Origin: DATIJJ01 sp039936115
GTDB lineage: Bacteria; Pseudomonadota; Gammaproteobacteria; DSM-16500
Direction of reading: 5' to 3'
Assembly (NCBI GenBank): GCA_039936115.1
Contig: JBDTIZ010000111.1
Location: 1-23,556 of the forward strand
DNA length: 23,556 bases
Within the stretch, counting starts at the first letter, position 1; each line of letters starts with the position of its first letter. The notes beneath the pieces are model-generated. The model did not search any database and was not told the DNA's origin. It was given only the letters and a program-made list of their open reading frames with translations. The position numbers and the translations under genes are program-made. Of this stretch, positions 8,293-15,823 are shown in pieces.

Positions 8293-8315
8293 AGAGTGTC
8301 TGTCTTAAGGTGAGT

Positions 8316-10358
8316 TTATAAAACATTCTCCTGATACTGCTTACGCAAAACCCGCCGCATAATTTTATTTGACGCAGTCTTCGGCAGTTCATTTATCAGC
8401 ACCACATCATGAATTTTAAACAAGGGATTCAAATGTTGGTTAATTTTCATTTGCAGTTGTTTTTTAACATTCTCTTTTGATACATTTTTCGATGCAGCAG
8501 CAAAAATAACTAAATAACTAGGCCCATGCTGTTTTAATGTAACAGCGATTGCCGCTGTTTCAATGATATCTTCTGTGCCAACTAATACGCGTTCAATTTC
8601 AGCTGAGCTGACTTTGATGCCACCAAGATTCATCGTGTCATCTACACGTCCTAATACGCAATATCCGCCTGTTTCAAAATGCTGTGCTTGATCACCATGG
8701 CGACGTAATAAATTTCCAGCAGGTGATAGCGGCATATTTTCATAATAAATTTTATGATGATCTTGATTCAAAAGTTCAGTTGATAAGCCAATAGACGGTG
8801 GAATTATTGCGATTTCTCCATTTTCTGTGCGTTGTCCTGTTTCATCCAGTAACATCAGATCTAAGCCAAACGTGGGTGTGGTAAACATCGATGGATAATT
8901 TTTTTGAGCTAAGGTACTTGAAAGATATGCACCACCTATTTCAGTTCCACCGCAGTATTCAATAATCGGTTTATAGCCTGCCAATGACATGAGGTATAAC
9001 ATATCTTCTGGATTAGAACATTCACCGGTTGAGCTAAAACATTTTATCCGACTCCAATCTAAACCTTCCATACAATGCGATTGATGCCACGCACTCACAA
9101 GTGTGGGGACGACGCCTAGCATAGTCACTTTGGCATCTTGAATAAATTGTCCAAACTCGCGTTCACGCGGCACATCTTCATAAAGAGCCATGGTTGCATG
9201 GTTGATCAATGCTGCAAAAATTAGCCAAGGTCCCATCATCCAGCCTAAATTAGTCGGCCAAGCAAGAATATCATCTTGACCAATATTATGATTGAGATAC
9301 GCATCACTAGCTGCTTTTATCGCTGTGGTATGCATCCAAGGAATTGCTTTCGGGTCACCTGTCGTTCCAGATGAAAATAATATATTACAATGTGACATGG
9401 GATCTTGTGCACGCGGTTTAAACTGCTCATTGGGGACTAAAAAATTCTCCCATGAAATATCATTCGGTCTAAGAAGTGGACTCTCTGCTTTTTCAGAAAG
9501 CAATATCGCTCGCGGTGCGTTTGCAGCAATAACTTTTTCGTAAAGAGCCAAAGATTTTTTATCACGGGTGATAAAATCCTGAGTAAAAATACCTTTCGCA
9601 TTTGCGATACGTAATCGCGTAGCAATTTCATCTTTAGAAAAGCTATCCGCGATGGACACTACAACGCCGCCCATTTTGATAATACCAAGATAAATTGCAA
9701 CCGCAAAATAATTCATTGGCATATCAATCGCAATCGCATCCAACGCTTTAAATCCTTGATTTGTTAAACTATTAGCAATTCGATTAGATAATTTATTAAG
9801 TTCACCATATGTGTAAGACTGAATTTTTTCAGATTTTTTCTGCACCAACACGGCAATTTTAGCAGGATCGGTTTGGAGGCAGCTGTCAACAATATTCAAT
9901 TTTGCATCCGGTAACCAAACGGGAAATTCAATACCTTGTGTTAAATCACAGATTTTTTTCGGTGGTCGTGAAAATTTTATCGGAAGTTTAATTAACATGG
10001 TTTGCCAAAAATCTTCATAGTTTTTGACTGTCCAAGCATGAAATTCAGAAATAGTTTTTAAATTCAGTTCCGACATCCATTGTCCAAGGTGCGTAGTCTG
10101 AATCAATGCATCATCGGGTATCCATGCCGCTGCTGTCTGGGGCGCAATTTGCCAATCGGGATAGCATAAAGTAAATAATTCTAAATGAAGTTTGAAAGGT
10201 AGTTCTGGTGTTAATACAGTTTTCGATAGTTTATTCCATGCATCCTCTGCCGGTAGAGTTTGTAAATAATGATTAATCTTTTGGGTTAATTTTGCTGTTA
10301 ATTCTGGCGCAATACCGAGATTTTTTAATTGATTTTCTTCCATAAAATTTTTCAGCAT
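8316..10358 (-). CDS. AMP-forming acyl-CoA synthetase (AAE17/18-like, Acs superfamily)
   Basis: 680 aa, full length for the acetyl/acetoacetyl-CoA synthetase superfamily. It activates a carboxylic acid with ATP to an acyl-adenylate and then the CoA thioester. Visible motifs are the P-loop-like FSSGTTGDPKAIPW (~328-341), CGGTEIGG (~465), the hinge GRVDDTMNLGGIKVSSAEIE and the C-terminal catalytic lysine in PKTASNKIMRR. The AIPW ending of the first motif and the long N-terminal ~150-residue region resemble, from memory, the plant peroxisomal acyl-activating enzymes AAE17/18 rather than classical Acs. The substrate is unknown. The start at 10358 has only a weak GGA; the next in-frame ATG is 6 codons in. 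It is monocistronic and divergent from the 6S RNA. The adenylate-forming fold is secure and the subgroup is moderate. Confidence 0.88.
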   Translation of the reverse strand: MLKNFMEENQLKNLGIAPELTAKLTQKINHYLQTLPAEDAWNKLSKTVLTPELPFKLHLELFTLCYPDWQIAPQTAAAWIPDDALIQTTHLGQWMSELNLKTISEFHAWTVKNYEDFWQTMLIKLPIKFSRPPKKICDLTQGIEFPVWLPDAKLNIVDSCLQTDPAKIAVLVQKKSEKIQSYTYGELNKLSNRIANSLTNQGFKALDAIAIDMPMNYFAVAIYLGIIKMGGVVVSIADSFSKDEIATRLRIANAKGIFTQDFITRDKKSLALYEKVIAANAPRAILLSEKAESPLLRPNDISWENFLVPNEQFKPRAQDPMSHCNILFSSGTTGDPKAIPWMHTTAIKAASDAYLNHNIGQDDILAWPTNLGWMMGPWLIFAALINHATMALYEDVPREREFGQFIQDAKVTMLGVVPTLVSAWHQSHCMEGLDWSRIKCFSSTGECSNPEDMLYLMSLAGYKPIIEYCGGTEIGGAYLSSTLAQKNYPSMFTTPTFGLDLMLLDETGQRTENGEIAIIPPSIGLSTELLNQDHHKIYYENMPLSPAGNLLRRHGDQAQHFETGGYCVLGRVDDTMNLGGIKVSSAEIERVLVGTEDIIETAAIAVTLKQHGPSYLVIFAAASKNVSKENVKKQLQMKINQHLNPLFKIHDVVLINELPKTASNKIMRRVLRKQYQENVL

Positions 10359-10519
10359 AATAATTCCAAGTCAAAATTGAATGCGATTCATCAGTTAGTA
10401 AACTATTTTAGCTAGTAATGAACACCAGATAAGCCCTATTTTTGTTGCAATACTCGCATAATTTGGTTTAAAAATATATTTGACAGCAATAAGTCAATAA
10501 CTATTTTTTTGATTTTTAT

Positions 10520-10547
10520 TTGTATTCTCCTGTGAATTTATTATAAT
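10520..10547 (+). promoter_or_regulatory. Promoter of 6S RNA
   Basis: TTGTAT (10520-10525) and a perfect TATAAT (10542-10547) are separated by 16 nt. The predicted start, 6-7 nt further, falls at the base of the 6S closing stem at 10553-10554. The rest of the gap from 10359 to 10519 is AT-rich with no other clear feature; it presumably also holds the minus-strand promoter of the acyl-CoA synthetase gene. Confidence 0.7.
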
Positions 10548-10552
10548 GTAAT

Positions 10553-10696
10553 TGAGCAGGATATGAATCGAAGCCCAACGTTTTAATAATAGGAAGTCAG
10601 CGGTTTGATGCGGTGTGCAAGCCTTGCATAAAGGAAGCCTGAAGCATCACTAAGACATCCACTTGAGCACTAAGGCTCTTCGATTATTCCTGCTCC
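10553..10696 (+). ncRNA. ssrS: 6S RNA
   Basis: A ~143-nt transcript unit. The ends form a long closing stem: 10554-10561 with 10688-10695, then AATCGAAG (10566-10573) with CTTCGATT (10678-10685). A large internal region follows, then an inner stem GATGC/GCATC. Segments in the same order as E. coli ssrS, from memory, are GCGGTTTGATGC, GGAAGCCTGAAGC and GACATCCACTTGAGC...AAGG. 6S RNA mimics an open promoter and sequesters sigma-70 RNA polymerase in stationary phase. The unit has its own -10/-35, and a T7 run right after the 3' arm. It is short compared with E. coli (~184 nt) but near the ~147 nt I recall for Legionella. Its neighbour is queC, not the zapA/ygfA genes usual in many gammaproteobacteria. 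CsrB/RsmY was considered, but only three AGGA motifs are present. Confidence 0.75.
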
Positions 10697-10703
10697 TTTT
10701 TTT
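10688..10703 (+). terminator. 3' arm and T-run ending the 6S RNA
   Basis: TCCTGCTCC is followed by seven T. The pairing arm is the 5' end of the same RNA (10554-10561), so the closing stem of the RNA doubles as the terminator stem. Readthrough would lead into queC 80 bp downstream. Confidence 0.55.
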
Positions 10704-10782
10704 ATTAACGCACTAATTTCACTGCCTATACCAGTCTTTAATTCTGTGTGAACCCTAACCTAAAACACTAGATGAGAAAGTT

Positions 10783-11457
10783 ATGCAAAAAAAAGCTGTT
10801 ATTTTGTCTTCCGGTGGCGTGGATTCAACGACTTGTATCGCCATTGCTAAATCAGAAGGCTATCTTTGTTATACCCTCAGTTTCGATTACGGTCAAAAGC
10901 ATAAAATTGAATTAAACGCAGCAAGACGTGTTGCTGAAGTGATGGGCGTTAAAGAACATAAAATTATACCGATAGGCTTAAATCTATTGGGTGGGTCGGC
11001 GCTGACAGATACTGCTATCGACGTACCTGATTATACTGGTAATGCTGAAATTCCTTCGACGTATATTCCTGCGCGTAACACAGTTTTTTTAGCGTGTGCG
11101 TTGGGTTTTGCTGAAGTATTAGGCGCTTATGATATCTTTATTGGCGCGAATGATGTTGATTATTCAGGTTATCCGGATTGTAGACCTGAGTATCTAACCG
11201 CGTTTGAAACTATGGCGAATTTAGCCACTAAAGCTGGCGTAGAAGGCGCACGTTATTCGATTCATGCACCCTTGCTTCGCATGCGTAAGAGCGAAATTAT
11301 CCAGCAAGGCTTGCGCTTAGGGGTGGATTACAGCATAACCCTATCTTGTTATCGGTTGGATGCAGAGGGACGTGCTTGTGGTACTTGTGATAGCTGTACT
11401 TATCGCAAAAAAGGGTTTCAGGAAGCGGGGGTTTTGGATCCTACGCGTTATTATTAG
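10783..11457 (+). CDS. queC: 7-cyano-7-deazaguanine synthase QueC
   Basis: 224 aa, normal length. QueC converts 7-carboxy-7-deazaguanine to preQ0 with ATP and ammonia, a step of queuosine tRNA modification. The N-terminal PP-loop SGGVDS is at 10-15. The zinc site is complete: Cys189 (SCYRLD), then Cys199, Cys202 and Cys205 in CGTCDSC, followed by RKKGF. Family signatures SFDYGQKH (33-40), PARNT (96-100) and GANDVDYSGYPDCR (121-134) are present. The ribosome site upstream of ATG 10783 is weak (GAGAAAG, 2 nt from the ATG). No preQ1 riboswitch was recognised; the 80 bp between it and the 6S terminator must hold its promoter unless it relies on readthrough. No other queuosine genes are adjacent. 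Confidence 0.95.
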   Translation: MQKKAVILSSGGVDSTTCIAIAKSEGYLCYTLSFDYGQKHKIELNAARRVAEVMGVKEHKIIPIGLNLLGGSALTDTAIDVPDYTGNAEIPSTYIPARNTVFLACALGFAEVLGAYDIFIGANDVDYSGYPDCRPEYLTAFETMANLATKAGVEGARYSIHAPLLRMRKSEIIQQGLRLGVDYSITLSCYRLDAEGRACGTCDSCTYRKKGFQEAGVLDPTRYY

Positions 11458-11577
11458 GCTTTGTAAGGGCAATGCAAAAGACACTGTCACGCCGCGCTTC
11501 ATATCACTCTGTCACTTCGCATATGACGTCATCCAGCACATCATATAATACCGCACCCCGTCATCATATAACACTTA

Positions 11578-11703
11578 ACACTGTCACCCCGCACTTGTTG
11601 CGGGGTCCGGGTTTTAAACAATAAAAAACACATTTTTATTTTTTTTAATGATTTTTTTATGTTTTTAATTCCAGACCCCGCAACAAGTGCGGGGTGACAG
11701 TGT
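11578..11703. repeat. Family-C inverted repeat (30-bp perfect arms, 66-nt AT-rich loop)
   Basis: Left arm 11578-11607 and right arm 11674-11703 are exact reverse complements built on TGTCACCCCGCACTTGTTGC and its complement. The pairing continues beyond one mismatch (CGG/CC). Each arm is itself partly palindromic (CCCCGCAACAAGTGCGGGG). The element fills most of the 308-bp gap between the convergent queC and kinase-like genes. The flanks at 11480-11560 and 11700-11755 contain decayed TGTCAC/GTGACAG units, as if several copies had accumulated. The AT-rich loop with T- and A-runs could terminate transcription on both strands. The motif is of a type widespread in bacterial genomes. Confidence 0.8.
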
Positions 11704-11765
11704 GGTATGAGGTGACAGTTTTATATTGCCAGGCGACAGTGTGATATACCATCCCGATGCAAATT

Positions 11766-14021
11766 TCAGTAAATCATACTACCCGACCTCGATCTCGCCT
11801 GCGTAACCCTACTCACTTCAGCTTTGCTAGGCGTTTTCTCAAACAGCATCTGAATATGTTTTTCCCATTGAATATCACTTCTCCCTAATTGCTGCTTAAA
11901 ATAATTAAGGCTTTTCGATTTATGCGATAAGTTTTTACCAAAAAAAACAGAAGAATTGTCTTTAAATGAATCCAATAATTGATGACATAAATATTTTACT
12001 AATATTGTATTAAACGATGAATCATTCCACTTGCCATTCGCAAAAATTACTTTTAATAAACCAAGTGAAGTTAAACTTGAATCTTTGAGATGCAATTCAA
12101 TTTCTGTATCGCGTATTTTTGTATAGGCCATAGGATTGAGCCATGCAAGCATAGTTCCACTTCCGTAAGGCTTATATTCTTCTTTAAGACAGTGATTCAC
12201 AAATGAATCCAGTTTTGTGCGTGTTAAGTTAGGCATCCATTCTGCTAAATGAGAATAAAAAGTTCGTATAATGTCATCGTCTTTTAGTGCTATTTCTTTA
12301 ACCTGAGATTTAAACTCAATTGCTTGTACACTAGAAATCGAGACCCAAGGCGTAGTTGTTTCATGTGCTGATATTGTTTCAGCCTGCGGCAACAAAAATT
12401 GATTGAGAGTAATCCGAAAATCAGTCGTAGCGTTTTCAGCATAATCTTGAAGATTTGCTTTCACGAAACTAGATTGTTTATCTAAATATTCCGCAATGGT
12501 TGTATTGCTTTTTTCTAACAACTTAAACAATCTATCAACTAAATCTTTTTGATCTTTAAAGGATAATTCTTTCTTTGAATAATGCGATTCAATAGATGAG
12601 TAAAGCTCATCATAAAGTTGATTGAGCATTGAGCTAATTTTTTGGTATGGATTGTCATCTATTGTGAGAGCACCCTCTAGATTCGGTTTCGGAAGGGCAC
12701 CTATCATTAAAATTGAACGATTTAATTCCTTCGCTTCATCACCCGGCGTTATTGCCATCGTATGTTCCTGAGGAATGATAATCATTGATTTCAAAACATC
12801 ACCAGGATCTGAGTTTTTTACCTCATCAGCATAGAGTTTAAGTAAACGTAAATTTTTGAAAAGCGGTGTGACAAAACTATCACGACAAATTTGATAATAG
12901 ACTTGTTCAATGCGCTCAAGATCATGAAGATATGACGGAACGCCATCCAGTTTATTTTGACGGAGTAAAAAAGCATTTTGCTCTCTAAACCATGCTTTCA
13001 TTTGATCGAGTATTCCTGGATTTTCGATCAAAAAACAACGAAATTCTGGCATATGCAAAATGAGACGCACAAACGCTTTATATTCACTTTCAAAAAGTTG
13101 TAGACAACAGTCAGCGATAGTTCGTTCATTACCCTTATCATCGTAAAAAAGTTCTTTATTATATTTTATTAATTTATCCCGTTTAACTGCAGGCAAATTA
13201 TCTAATATGAGTGGTTCATCATCCAAATAATATTGCAGATACTTTTTCAACATCTCTACATCAAAAGACAACATTTCTTGTAATAGTGCAGTATACATTT
13301 GTTTTTTGAAGATAGGATTATCTTTAAGACTATATAAGATAGCCTGTGCTCTGAATATTTTAAATAAATTATAATTATTTGGCGCTTTAGTCACCCAGTG
13401 TGTTCGATCAGGGACATGAGGAAATTCTCTAATATGTTTTTCTTTCAATTCGCATATTTTATGCGGCGTTTTGAGAAGAAATCCAGTGAGTTGGCGCTCA
13501 CCTTTTAATATCGAAGTTAGGTCATAATAATACATATCAAAATCAATAAGGCCAAAGATACTGATATTATCAGGATGTAGATCATCCGTTTTATTGCGAT
13601 ATCCAGAAACCAGAAGCCGCGCAAAATTGTATTCTAATAAAGTATTTAGATCAGGATTTCTAAAGGCTTGTTTTTCAGGATCTTTGTCATCTGTATCAGA
13701 TAAGCTTAATGATTGAAATGGAATGAAATTAGGAAGAGTAAAAGAAAGTGTGCCAATGATTTCATCGTAATCATCATAAACCAAGCGTTCTTCGGATGCG
13801 TATTCAGAACCTACAGCAAAACGAATTACTTGACTAATGCCAATGACAATACCAGCCAATATATCAGGGTAACTTGAATCGCAATATTTCAGATATCCTT
13901 CTTTTACCTGACCATCCGATTGTACGTATGTCACTTGGGAAATAGCATGACCTGATGTGACTGTTTTATTCAAGATTTTTAATTGACTGAGCTTGAATGA
14001 TTTTTTAGGTCGTGTATCCAT
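11766..14021 (-). CDS. Kinase-like protein of unknown family; candidate effector
   Basis: 751 aa from ATG 14021, chosen because AAGGA lies 8 nt upstream; an in-frame start at 14087 would add 22 residues. The first ~200 residues carry an atypical kinase pattern: a GYLKYC strand with a possible ATP lysine (~45), a helix with SEYASEERLV that could give the matching Glu (~77), a catalytic-loop-like DDLHPDN (~146-152), then LIDFDM (~158-163) like the metal-binding DFG/DFD. This is the arrangement of HipA, ABC1 and PI4-kinase-like folds. The remaining ~550 residues are predicted helical with no recognised motif, and the tail is Arg/Ser-rich. No signal peptide or membrane segment is seen. Large proteins with divergent kinase domains are common among Legionellales effectors, but secretion here is inferred. 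Substrate unknown. Confidence 0.65.
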   Translation of the reverse strand: MDTRPKKSFKLSQLKILNKTVTSGHAISQVTYVQSDGQVKEGYLKYCDSSYPDILAGIVIGISQVIRFAVGSEYASEERLVYDDYDEIIGTLSFTLPNFIPFQSLSLSDTDDKDPEKQAFRNPDLNTLLEYNFARLLVSGYRNKTDDLHPDNISIFGLIDFDMYYYDLTSILKGERQLTGFLLKTPHKICELKEKHIREFPHVPDRTHWVTKAPNNYNLFKIFRAQAILYSLKDNPIFKKQMYTALLQEMLSFDVEMLKKYLQYYLDDEPLILDNLPAVKRDKLIKYNKELFYDDKGNERTIADCCLQLFESEYKAFVRLILHMPEFRCFLIENPGILDQMKAWFREQNAFLLRQNKLDGVPSYLHDLERIEQVYYQICRDSFVTPLFKNLRLLKLYADEVKNSDPGDVLKSMIIIPQEHTMAITPGDEAKELNRSILMIGALPKPNLEGALTIDDNPYQKISSMLNQLYDELYSSIESHYSKKELSFKDQKDLVDRLFKLLEKSNTTIAEYLDKQSSFVKANLQDYAENATTDFRITLNQFLLPQAETISAHETTTPWVSISSVQAIEFKSQVKEIALKDDDIIRTFYSHLAEWMPNLTRTKLDSFVNHCLKEEYKPYGSGTMLAWLNPMAYTKIRDTEIELHLKDSSLTSLGLLKVIFANGKWNDSSFNTILVKYLCHQLLDSFKDNSSVFFGKNLSHKSKSLNYFKQQLGRSDIQWEKHIQMLFEKTPSKAEVSRVTQARSRSGSMIY

Positions 14022-14126
14022 GATGTCTATCCTTATTATCACTCCCTGGTGGAATTTATAGTTGCTGAAATAAATGGAAAATGTCAAGGAGCTTTTGCAG
14101 AGTGTTCGCTCTGAGGATAGACAGCA

Positions 14127-14155
14127 TAAAAAAAGGCGGCCAAAGCCGCCTTTTT
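14127..14155 (-). terminator. Intrinsic terminator after fis
   Basis: GGCGGC/GCCGCC arms (14135-14140, 14145-14150) with a CAAA loop are flanked by an A-run (14127-14134) and a T-run (14151-14155), so it can work on both strands. It lies 16 bp downstream of the fis stop on the minus strand, where seven or more T follow the stem, and upstream of the kinase-like gene, separating the two. Confidence 0.9.
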
Positions 14156-14170
14156 ATGAAGTCATATGAA

Positions 14171-14437
14171 TTAGTCTAACATACCATATTGTTTTAACTT
14201 CTTACGTAACGTACCGCGCGAAATTCCTAGGATTTGAGCCATCCTAACTTGATTATAGTGCGTGTGGTTGATTAAAACTTCAAGCAGGGGACGTTCGATT
14301 TCTTCAAGTAAGATTGAATAGAAATCTACGGGTTGTTCATTGCCAATGTTCGTGAAGTAATTTCTTAAAGTATCTTTTACCGCTTGTCTTAAAGTAATAC
14401 TATCCAAATTTTCAGCTATAGCGACTTTTTCAGCCAT
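14171..14437 (-). CDS. fis: DNA-binding protein Fis
   Basis: 88 aa from ATG 14437, preferred because GGAG lies 6 nt upstream; an ATG four codons earlier lacks a site. Fis is a nucleoid-associated homodimer that bends DNA and regulates rRNA, growth-phase and, in Legionella, virulence genes. The C-terminal helix-turn-helix NQVRMAQILGISRGTLRKK is nearly canonical, and the helical core LLEEIERPLLEVLINHTHYN precedes it. The N-terminal hairpin arm (residues 1-25) is poorly conserved, as usual. In many gammaproteobacteria fis follows dusB; here no dusB is present and HU lies upstream on the same strand with a 145-bp gap, suggesting a separate promoter. It ends in a strong terminator. Confidence 0.95.
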   Translation of the reverse strand: MAEKVAIAENLDSITLRQAVKDTLRNYFTNIGNEQPVDFYSILLEEIERPLLEVLINHTHYNQVRMAQILGISRGTLRKKLKQYGMLD

Positions 14438-14582
14438 AATAAACTCCATTTATATTTACTTTCCCAAAGGCCTGTGTGAATGCCCCTTTAAAATTAGAAC
14501 GCATTTGTTTGTTAAGATGATGTTGCATAACCTCCAGCAGATAATAAAGCCAACAGCCGGAGGTCACTAAAGGTGTATCAAA

Positions 14583-14864
14583 CTATTTCCTCGAATCCAC
14601 TAATTCTTTCAGATTCTTTCCTGCTTTAAAGAAAGGAACGAAAGTTTCTGCTAACAGCATTTCTTTGCCTGTTCGTGGATTTCGTACTTTACGTGCGGAA
14701 CGTTTTTTTACACCAAATTTACCGAAACCTACTAAAGAGACAGATTCACCTTTTGTCAAAGTATTGATGATACTGTCTAATGCAGTTCCCAATGCGATTT
14801 CTGCCTTGGTGACTGTAATTTCTGCACTTTCCGCAATGGCAGATATTAGTTGCGACTTATTCAT
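14583..14864 (-). CDS. hupB: HU family histone-like DNA-binding protein
   Basis: 93 aa, usual HU length. It starts MNKSQLISAIAE and has the DNA-binding arm signature VGFGKFGVKKRSARKVRNPRTGKE followed by VPFFKAGKNLKELV (arm quoted in pieces: VGFGKF, RNPRTG, FKAGK). HU binds and bends DNA without sequence specificity and organises the nucleoid. AAGGAG stands 5 nt before ATG 14864. The residue before RNP is Val rather than the usual Gly. HU rather than IHF is preferred because of the MNKSQLI start, but HU-alpha versus HU-beta is not resolved, so the symbol is provisional. It sits between the lysine-rich gene (46 bp upstream) and fis, on the same strand. Confidence 0.93.
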   Translation of the reverse strand: MNKSQLISAIAESAEITVTKAEIALGTALDSIINTLTKGESVSLVGFGKFGVKKRSARKVRNPRTGKEMLLAETFVPFFKAGKNLKELVDSRK

Positions 14865-14910
14865 CTTTGCTCCTTCAAAAATTATCGGTATTTAATCTAT
14901 CAATAAAACT

Positions 14911-15504
14911 TTAGTTAACTTCTACAGATTCTGGGGTATTAGAAACAACAGTAGGTGCTTCATGCATTTTACCTGTTTTTTCCATTTGGTTATTTACTTT
15001 GTTTTTTGCTTTTTTTACTGATTTTTTAGCGGTTTTCGTTGCTTTAGCTGTTTGCATGGATTGTTTTTCCAAGATAGCTAATTGCTTGTTCAGCATAGTA
15101 TATTTTGTCTGTTTAGCAAGAAGACCCGCGCTGGTTTTAGTGATTTGAGAGAGCTTGTTCGTCAAATCTTTAATAGTTTTCGATGCTAATATTGACATTT
15201 TTTTAGCATTAATAAGTTGTTTTTTAGCGGATGCACTTTTAGATTTTGCTTTCAGTAAAGTGGTTTGCTTCTTTTGTGAGTCTTTCAACTGTGCTTGGGA
15301 TTTCTTAAGCTCAGTTTTCAATTTGACTGCTTGTTGCTTTAAGGTCATGAGTTCTTGACGATACAATTTAGCAAGTTTGGATGGTATAGCCCGGAATTCC
15401 TTTTCCACTTTTTCTGCCAATGTTAAAACACCATGCTGTGTGGTTTTGTGTTTAACGGTCGTTTTTTTCATTTTAGTACGTTTTGCAGATTTCGTTTTAC
15501 GCAT
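14911..15504 (-). CDS. Lysine-rich coiled-coil protein, possibly nucleoid-associated
   Basis: 197 aa, not recognised. Three parts are visible. The N-terminus (1-25) is strongly basic (many K/R/T). The middle, ~30-150, is Lys/Gln/Leu-rich with heptad-like helices (ELMTLKQQAVKLKTELKKSQ). A second Lys/Ala-rich cluster at ~155-172 (TAKKSVKKAKNKV) resembles histone H1-type tails. A short acidic end (PESVEVN) follows. The predicted pI is very high and there is no signal peptide. AAGGA lies about 9 nt before ATG 15504. Composition and position directly upstream of HU and fis suggest a DNA- or RNA-binding architectural role, but this is inference. A coiled-coil structural protein without DNA binding is the alternative. 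Confidence 0.7.
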   Translation of the reverse strand: MRKTKSAKRTKMKKTTVKHKTTQHGVLTLAEKVEKEFRAIPSKLAKLYRQELMTLKQQAVKLKTELKKSQAQLKDSQKKQTTLLKAKSKSASAKKQLINAKKMSILASKTIKDLTNKLSQITKTSAGLLAKQTKYTMLNKQLAILEKQSMQTAKATKTAKKSVKKAKNKVNNQMEKTGKMHEAPTVVSNTPESVEVN

Positions 15505-15823
15505 GGGTGATAATCCTTTTCATGAAATTTAAGACTGTAAAATTTAACATCCTTTACCTGCCAAAGTCTACTGCTCATGCGTTTCTGGTTGATTTCATTT
15601 CGAGAACTTATTAAAGTACGCCTAGATATTATGTTTATTGCTGAAACCCCTTGAAGACATAATCATCTTAAAAGCCTTAAATACTAGCCTAATATACGTT
15701 AGTTTTTAAAATACAAAGTTAATACGGATCGAATGCACTACACAAAATGAATACTCTAAATTTTTTTCCAACTAACCCAAATTGTCATCTATACCTAGCG
15801 CTATTTGTCATAGGAGTCACTGC
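15505..15823. other. Divergent intergenic region without a defined feature
   Basis: This 319-bp AT-rich gap lies between the minus-strand lysine-rich gene and the plus-strand FinO/ProQ gene. A 9-bp direct repeat based on CTTAAA occurs near 15667-15684 (CTTAAAAGC, CTTAAATAC), with the wrong period for a PmrA box. No well-spaced promoter, RNA or terminator was found. TTGTCAT occurs twice (from 15783 and 15805) just before the ribosome site AGGAG. Confidence 0.4.

Noticed and set aside
10553..10696. CsrB/RsmY-type RNA or preQ1 riboswitch for the RNA upstream of queC
   Set aside because: Only three AGGA motifs are present, and no preQ1 aptamer was recognised; the closing stem and conserved segments fit 6S RNA better.
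13993..14087. TTGACA...TATAAA promoter and upstream start for the kinase-like gene
   Set aside because: The spacer is about 21 nt, too long for a normal promoter, and the upstream start lacks a ribosome site, unlike ATG 14021.
14526..14563. Imperfect hairpin (ACCTCC...GGAGGT) between HU and fis, considered as the HU terminator
   Set aside because: No T-run on either strand and two mismatches; it may only be a chance foldback around a possible fis promoter.
15667..15684. Tandem CTTAAA repeat upstream of the FinO/ProQ gene, considered as a PmrA box
   Set aside because: The period is 9 bp instead of 11, so the half-sites would not lie on the same face of the helix.
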